Below are positions 12,621-15,744 of a stretch of 15,744 nt of DNA, one piece after another. The notes below the pieces were generated by a model. The model was not told the origin of the DNA. It did no database searches and worked only from the letters and a program-made list of their open reading frames with translations. Position 1 is the stretch's first letter. Each line of letters begins with the position of its first letter. The stretch is taken from positions 1-15,744 of the forward strand of contig JALVIB010000010.1 of NCBI GenBank assembly GCA_027028725.1, written 5' to 3'. This DNA comes from Candidatus Altimarinota bacterium. GTDB taxonomy: Bacteria > Patescibacteriota > Gracilibacteria > UBA4473. The translations under genes and the position numbers were made by a program.

Positions 12621-13763
12621 TTATTCCACCTTAAAGTGAATAGAGGTGTTTTCTTCGGCTGTTTCGGGTTTGTTGGGGTGCGGAGGGCGGATTTCTTGGG
12701 CGATTTTGATTGGTTCGGCGGGAGCGGGTTGTGGTTCGGTTGAGTGGGAAAATTTCGCCACCGCCTTGCGGGGCGCAGCGGGATTTTCGTGCGACATTCT
12801 TTCGGCAGTAATTGTTTCAATTTCTTCCGGTTCTTCGTCCCCCGTGAATTCTAGTTTTTGTTGCTCTTTTCTTAGCTGAGTGAAGGCGCGTTCCCAAAAT
12901 CCCAGTGAAAAAACTTCTAAAATAGCGGTTAGGTAGGCAGCAAGCCAGAGGGCGAGGATCCCCCCGAGAATTCCACCGGTAATACTTAGGGTGTAGAGCC
13001 AGTCAGATTTTGTAAATAAAGTAGTGATGTAAATAATTCCCGCGGGAACACCGAAAACCACTAAAACATTAATAATTACGCGTAAATTCACCAAAAGCAT
13101 CAGCATAATCAGTCCAATAGTTTTTCCTAAGTTCAAGAAAACTAGTCCGATACTTTTGCGCATTGCTGGTCCGAGATCCTCCTTTTCACAAACTAAATAA
13201 AAAGGAGTGTAAGCAAAAAATAAGTTTACAGGGATGGCGATTAGGGCGATAATCGTCATCACTGTAAACAAAAAATTACTTGTGTCTCCGTGTGAATAGC
13301 GGTAAAACGCGAGAAAATAAAAAATTATTGATAAAAATGAAAAAGGCGACATAATCGCGTGAAATTCAAACATTTTGAAGAAATAACTTCCTCCTTCAAT
13401 GATTTTTTGACGAAGAGAAATTCTCTTATCCGGTGTCGTGAACTTCTGGCGAATACTTAAAATAATTCCCGCTTGGATTAGAGCGGGAAATACAAAAGCA
13501 AATAAGAAAATTACAAATAATAAAAGAATAAACCATGTCCAAAGATGATGGTTGGATAGAAATTCAAAAAAATTTCCAATTCCTTTATAAACACTTCCAT
13601 GATGGATTTTTCCAAATTCCTCCATTAGCATAAACCCTTGCCAAGAAGATTCTGCGACAAATATTAAGACAGTCACAAAGCTCGGCAGAAAGGCGAACCA
13701 AACTAGTTTTTTGTTGTTGGAAGCGAAGTCCCAAGCGTCGTGTAATACTTTAGAGTATTTCAT
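12621..13763 (-). CDS. Multi-pass membrane protein of unknown function
   Basis: A 380-residue protein with about seven hydrophobic segments (around 20-38, 74-103, 138-154, 164-190, 205-225, 228-250 and 260-285), then a charged, Pro- and Glu-rich cytoplasmic-looking tail (300-380). The segment YLVCEKEDLGPAMRKSIGLV resembles the loop of predicted membrane proteins of the glycerophosphodiester phosphodiesterase-membrane-domain type, where an amphipathic helix precedes another TM pair; this is a loose resemblance. The tail carries the split-motif repeat, read as NPAAPRKAVAKF (327-338). AGGAAAA 10-16 bases before the ATG is a weak ribosome site. No exact 10-bp motif lies in the gene. Confidence 0.7.
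   Translation of the reverse strand: MKYSKVLHDAWDFASNNKKLVWFAFLPSFVTVLIFVAESSWQGFMLMEEFGKIHHGSVYKGIGNFFEFLSNHHLWTWFILLLFVIFLFAFVFPALIQAGIILSIRQKFTTPDKRISLRQKIIEGGSYFFKMFEFHAIMSPFSFLSIIFYFLAFYRYSHGDTSNFLFTVMTIIALIAIPVNLFFAYTPFYLVCEKEDLGPAMRKSIGLVFLNLGKTIGLIMLMLLVNLRVIINVLVVFGVPAGIIYITTLFTKSDWLYTLSITGGILGGILALWLAAYLTAILEVFSLGFWERAFTQLRKEQQKLEFTGDEEPEEIETITAERMSHENPAAPRKAVAKFSHSTEPQPAPAEPIKIAQEIRPPHPNKPETAEENTSIHFKVE
12748..12787 (-). repeat. Split-motif 40-bp repeat, copy 2
   Basis: Identical to 7201-7240 and read in the same frame (NPAAPRKAVAKF), here in the disordered tail of a membrane protein. Confidence 0.9.
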
Positions 13764-13897
13764 CAGGTGGATTTTCCTGTTTTGTGGAGAGTTGTCAATA
13801 GTTTGTGGATTTCGCGGGATTTTCTCAGAAGAAAAAAAGAAATTTAGAGGTCAGAAGAATTTATTTTTATTATTTTACGGGATTTTTTTTCGTCCTT

Positions 13898-13925
13898 ATT
13901 TCTGCGGAGGCAGGAATCTAGACTT
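13898..13925. repeat. Interspersed palindromic repeat, copy 2
   Basis: Same unit as 933-960 (TCTGCGGAGGCAGGAATC, then TAGACTT), in the same orientation. Confidence 0.8.
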
Positions 13926-13945
13926 AAAAAGATTCAATTCTTTCT

Positions 13946-14011
13946 CTGACTTTTTTTATAAGAAAGAAGGTCAACAAAAAACTCACCCCGTTAAAAAATT
14001 AGTAATTCTTA
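13946..14011. repeat. Hairpin element E3, degenerate and truncated
   Basis: CTGACTTTTTTT pairs with GAAAGAAGGTCA using G-T wobbles, followed by CAAAAAACTCACCCCGTTAA and the left half of the outer repeat as in E2. The right half is missing, apparently replaced by the CTCACC-type repeat. Confidence 0.6.
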
Positions 14012-14015
14012 AACA

Positions 14016-14050
14016 CCTCACCCCCCGCCCTCTCCTAGAAGGAGAGGGAG
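14016..14050. repeat. CTCACC...CCCTCTCC repeat copy
   Basis: CCTCACCCCCCGCCCTCTCC followed by TAGAAGGAGAGGGAG; family at 1249-1286. Confidence 0.75.
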
Positions 14051-14073
14051 CTCACAAAATTCCCGCGAAATTT

Positions 14074-14313
14074 TTATTGGTGATCTAAAATTCCAAAAAT
14101 TACAAATGTGTCGTTTATAAAATGTCCAACTGCTCGATATTTTTTAGTAATTCGGAAATAATAAACTGCTTTGCTTTTGGGTTTTCGTAATTTGAAATCA
14201 ACTATTTTTAGTTGATCGTTAATTAAGTAGTTTTTAGCTTTTAAATAAGGTTTTTCTAGATGTCTTTTTTTTTATGTAATCGATTACATATGCCCTTTCT
14301 CGAACTTTTATCC
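14074..14313 (-). pseudogene. RelE/ParE-type toxin, frameshifted
   Basis: Directly after the antitoxin, one frame reads KVRERAYVIDYIKKK. After a run of nine A (14265-14273 on the plus strand as T) a second frame continues with RHLEKPYLKAKNYLINDQLK, then VDFKLRKPKSKAVYYFRITK, KYRAVGHFINDTFVIFGILD and HQ before TAA at 14074. Together they make a RelE/ParE-like toxin of about 77 residues (YYFRIxKxYRAxG...FxIxDHQ). Deleting one A from the run would restore the frame. No ATG, GTG or TTG lies in the first frame, so it may be doubly damaged. A sequencing error in the A run is possible. Confidence 0.7.
14273..14290. promoter_or_regulatory. 18-bp perfect palindrome
   Basis: TATGTAATCGATTACATA, at the start of the damaged toxin gene. 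Operators of toxin-antitoxin operons are palindromes of this size but normally lie upstream of the antitoxin, so a regulatory role is only a possibility. Confidence 0.3.
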
Positions 14314-14514
14314 TTTGAAATCAAGAAGTTCGTTTTCACCAAGTTTTTCAGATTCCTGAAGTTTTTTCTGTAAATCTAATGGCAAATTAGCTTCATCTAT
14401 TCGGTGTAGTTGGATTAGACCTCTGGATTTATAATATTCTTCAATAAGATCTTCAAAAGATTTAAATATATTGCGAGATAGTTTTTCGTTGCTTTCTATG
14501 GTTAGAGTATTCAT
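14308..14514 (-). CDS. Type II antitoxin-like protein
   Basis: A 68-residue acidic, helical protein: MNTLTIESNEKLSRNIFKSF, then EDLIEEYYKSRGLIQLHRID and EANLPLDLQKKLQESEKLG. Size, charge and its place immediately before a RelE-like toxin frame suggest an antitoxin that neutralises the toxin and perhaps represses the operon. A particular DNA-binding fold (AbrB, RHH or Phd) is not evident; it resembles antitoxins annotated only as partners of RelE/ParE toxins. It faces porC divergently. With the toxin broken, it may be an orphan. Confidence 0.65.
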   Translation of the reverse strand: MNTLTIESNEKLSRNIFKSFEDLIEEYYKSRGLIQLHRIDEANLPLDLQKKLQESEKLGENELLDFKG

Positions 14515-14600
14515 TTTTAGTTTTTTAAAGCTACTTTGAGTGTATAAGAAATGGGAAATAAGGTCAAATTCGAAAATTTTTGTTTTTATTTTTTATGTGG

Positions 14601-14606
14601 TAAAAT
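14601..14606 (+). promoter_or_regulatory. Candidate extended -10 for porC
   Basis: TGG-TAAAAT, an extended -10 about 65 bases before the porC ATG. No good -35 is seen. Confidence 0.35.
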
Positions 14607-14623
14607 TCTCGCGACTTGTCCTC

Positions 14624-14639
14624 CGTAGCCTTGGCGAAG
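14624..14639. repeat. CTTCGCCAAGGCTACG repeat, copy 2 (inverted)
   Basis: CGTAGCCTTGGCGAAG, the complement of 12344-12359, in the untranslated leader of porC. Confidence 0.7.
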
Positions 14640-14671
14640 GAATTAAAAATTTTACTGGAACACAGGAAATT

Positions 14672-15259
14672 ATGAATAAAGAAAATTACGCAATTCGGTG
14701 GCACTCGCGAGCGGGGCAGGGGGCGATTACTGCGGCTAATTTTTTGGCAGAAAACGCTTTTGAACTTGGTTTTTTCGCCAATAGTTTTCCGGATTTCGGT
14801 GCAGAAAAGAGGGGGGCGGCGGTGAAGGTTTTCAATAAAATTTCGCGGGATTCTCATGAGTTTGTCGAAAATATCGCTCAACCAAAAAATGTTGATGGAG
14901 TGGTGCTTTTTGACAAAACTTTGGCAACAGCAGAATTGGGATTTGATGAAATAATTAAAGGTTTGGCAGATGATGGATTCTTACTCGTTAATGCGAAACA
15001 AAAGTATCGTTCCCCGCATTGGCAAAAATTTCGCGGGAAAATTTTTCATATCGACGGATCGGGGATTGCGCTCGAAACTATTGGACGCGATATACCAAAT
15101 GTGACAATAGTTGGTGCGTTATGCAGTATTTTGGAAATGGATTTGGTAAAATCCCGCGAAAATTTGAAAAAACATTTGCTCAACTTTTTTCCGCCAAAAA
15201 TTGTGGAAATGAATTTAGTGAGTTTTGAGCAAGGATTTAATAATGTTTTAGAAGTTTAA
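14672..15259 (+). CDS. porC: Pyruvate:ferredoxin oxidoreductase gamma subunit
   Basis: The gamma domain of a four-subunit 2-oxoacid:ferredoxin oxidoreductase, which converts pyruvate and CoA to acetyl-CoA, CO2 and reduced ferredoxin. From the ATG at 14672 (195 residues, normal length) it opens with IRWHSRAGQGAITAANFLAE, the family's GxGGQG-like CoA/ADP-fold start. It continues with FPDFGAEKRGAAVKVF, the PxYGxExRGG motif, here DFGAEKRGA. The end (IVGALCSILEMDL, FPPKIVEMNLVSFEQGF) fits the family. AGGAAA precedes the ATG, so the upstream in-frame ATG at 14540 is rejected. Three motif copies are read as KISRD, FRGK and KSREN. porD follows after 38 bp. Substrate could be another 2-oxoacid. Confidence 0.9.
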   Translation: MNKENYAIRWHSRAGQGAITAANFLAENAFELGFFANSFPDFGAEKRGAAVKVFNKISRDSHEFVENIAQPKNVDGVVLFDKTLATAELGFDEIIKGLADDGFLLVNAKQKYRSPHWQKFRGKIFHIDGSGIALETIGRDIPNVTIVGALCSILEMDLVKSRENLKKHLLNFFPPKIVEMNLVSFEQGFNNVLEV

Positions 15260-15260
15260 A

Positions 15261-15275
15261 CCCCGCTAAGCGGGG
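15261..15275. repeat. CCCCGC-TAA-GCGGGG hairpin between porC and porD
   Basis: A 6-bp GC stem with a three-base loop and no T tract. It could modulate the relative levels of the two subunits, or be one more interspersed repeat. Confidence 0.55.
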
Positions 15276-15297
15276 GAATGTAAAAAAATCTTGAAAA

Positions 15298-15663
15298 ATG
15301 AAAAAGGAAAATTCACAAGCAACCCCCCTTAATCCCCCCTTGTCAGGGGGGAAATCTCATGGAAATCCCGCGAATTCTGGTGGAATTATTACCGCGTCAG
15401 GAAGTACGACCGATTACAAAACAGGGAATTGGATAAACAAAACGCTAAAATTTGTGCCGGAAAATTGTATTAATTGTACTTTGTGCTGGAGTGTTTGTCC
15501 AGATGATGCGATTATTTTGGACAAAGAAGGAAATATGATTGGAGTGGATACGGATTTTTGTAAAGACTGCGGGCTGTGCACGCAGATTTGTCCAGCGAAT
15601 AAAAATCCTGATCCGGCGAAACACGCTTTGGTGATGACGGATAATGAGGAGGAGGAGTTTTAA
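15298..15663 (+). CDS. porD: Pyruvate:ferredoxin oxidoreductase delta subunit
   Basis: The ferredoxin-like delta subunit that relays electrons to ferredoxin. Two complete 4Fe-4S motifs: C57-INC-TLC-WSVC (C57, C60, C63, C67) followed by P, and C88-KDC-GLC-TQIC (C88, C91, C94, C98) followed by P. The segment TDYKTGNWINKTLKFVPENC matches the family's TGxWR...P...KC start of the domain. The N-terminal ~28 residues are unusual: ATPLNPPLSGGK (8-19) is a translated CCCCCTT-type repeat and GNPANSGG (22-29) contains a one-mismatch 10-bp motif. No Shine-Dalgarno sequence. A GTG or later start could skip the repeats, but none is obvious before residue 30. porA and porB presumably follow beyond the window. 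Confidence 0.9.
   Translation: MKKENSQATPLNPPLSGGKSHGNPANSGGIITASGSTTDYKTGNWINKTLKFVPENCINCTLCWSVCPDDAIILDKEGNMIGVDTDFCKDCGLCTQICPANKNPDPAKHALVMTDNEEEEF
15321..15356. repeat. CCCCCTT/AAGGGGG repeat inside porD
   Basis: AACCCCCCTTAATCCCCCCT followed by TGTCAGGGGGGAAA, read on the plus strand as TPLNPPLSGGK. Confidence 0.8.
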
Positions 15664-15665
15664 TC

Positions 15666-15694
15666 AACCCCCTAGCCCCCTTGTCAGGGGGAAA
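15666..15694. repeat. CCCCCTT/AAGGGGG repeat after porD
   Basis: AACCCCCTAGCCCCCTTGTC and then AGGGGGAAA, two bases after the porD stop. Same family as 981-1006. Confidence 0.8.
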
Positions 15695-15744
15695 GTATAA
15701 AAGGATTTTATTAAAAATCCCGCGAAATTTTCTCCACTCCCTAA

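Larger units (their letters stand above)
13764..14073. other. Intergenic stretch with repeats
   Basis: Contains a motif copy (13810), the hairpin repeat 13898-13925, element E3 (13946-14011), a CTCACC-type repeat (14016-14050) and a motif copy (14061). A plus-strand frame at 13711-14088 runs through these repeats and is not protein-like. Confidence 0.7.
75..15727. repeat. Dispersed 10-bp motif TCCCGCGAAA, uptake-sequence-like
   Basis: I count 39 exact copies. TCCCGCGAAA starts at 593, 808, 1238, 2151, 4231, 5829, 6930, 7375, 8255, 8494, 9749, 10491, 10823, 11978, 12059, 12503, 14061, 15152 and 15718. Its complement TTTCGCGGGA starts at 75, 692, 1058, 1455, 1466, 1907, 2082, 2715, 4241, 6004, 6223, 6763, 7649, 10716, 11004, 11754, 12294, 13810, 14841 and 15029. 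Flanks are mostly AAAA on the left and ATTTT on the right. One-mismatch copies start at 1597, 1662, 4635, 4883, 5994, 6483, 10224, 12191 and 15366. About 21 exact copies lie in genes and 18 between genes. The orientations are balanced, unlike Chi or KOPS. The function is inferred; the abundance is directly visible. Confidence 0.95.

Noticed and set aside
12621..13763. Type II/IV secretion or competence membrane protein
   Set aside because: The membrane pattern gives no specific motif; proximity to pilin genes alone is not evidence.
13711..14088. Plus-strand open frame of 125 codons
   Set aside because: It overlaps the start of the membrane protein antisense and then reads through repeats and motif copies.
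75..15727. CRISPR array or clustered repeats
   Set aside because: Copies are irregularly spaced, in both orientations and inside genes; no spacer-repeat structure or cas gene is present.
75..15727. Chi- or KOPS-like polar replication motif
   Set aside because: The two orientations are equally frequent and not tied to one strand around dnaA.

Overview
The window looks like an AT-rich bacterial chromosome with short genes, almost no Shine-Dalgarno sequences and many small interspersed repeats. These traits, the pilin type (Ala before the prepilin cleavage site) and the Cys-rich secreted repeat proteins make me think of a candidate-phyla-radiation (Patescibacteria, perhaps Gracilibacteria/Peregrinibacteria-like) organism. 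That placement is inference. Stop use fits the standard bacterial code (TAA and TAG, one TGA). A pyruvate:ferredoxin oxidoreductase suggests anaerobic fermentation.

Layout. 1-919: 3' part of a dGTPase-like HD hydrolase. 920-1283: repeats and a possible mini transcription unit. 1284-2045(-): DNA polymerase III delta'-like protein. 2225-4201: two related secreted proteins, the second with five 58-residue Cys-rich repeats and a frameshifted leucine-rich tail. 4202-5758: DnaA boxes and dnaA. 5900-5974: tRNA-Glu. 6235-7892(-): Bax-inhibitor-1-like protein coupled to a polysaccharide pyruvyl transferase. 7923-8252: small GlpM/DUF3147-like membrane protein. 8273-8481(-): an odd tRNA preceded by a possible terminated small RNA. 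8507-9720(-): two tandem type IV pilin-like genes. 9875-13763(-): PIG-L deacetylase, two unknown proteins and a multi-pass membrane protein. 14074-14514(-): antitoxin with a frameshifted RelE-like toxin. 14672-15663: porC and porD.

The most striking signal is a 10-bp motif, TCCCGCGAAA, usually within AAAATCCCGCGAAATTTT. I count 39 exact copies, 19 in one orientation and 20 in the other, where about 0.03 are expected by chance. It occurs inside genes, where it is read as SRD/SRE, NPAK, FAGF or IPRK, and between genes. Two head-to-head pairs form terminator hairpins. Density, both orientations, AT flanks and terminator pairs match the behaviour of DNA uptake sequences in Neisseria and Pasteurellaceae, and two pilin-like genes lie in the window. 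I propose an uptake-sequence-like system as the main hypothesis.

A second layer consists of several families of short palindromic repeats of kinds usually seen between genes. Here they are also read in frame inside proteins, most clearly in the pyruvyl transferase, the PIG-L deacetylase and PorD. One 40-bp repeat, present twice, is the 10-bp motif split by a 21-bp insertion.
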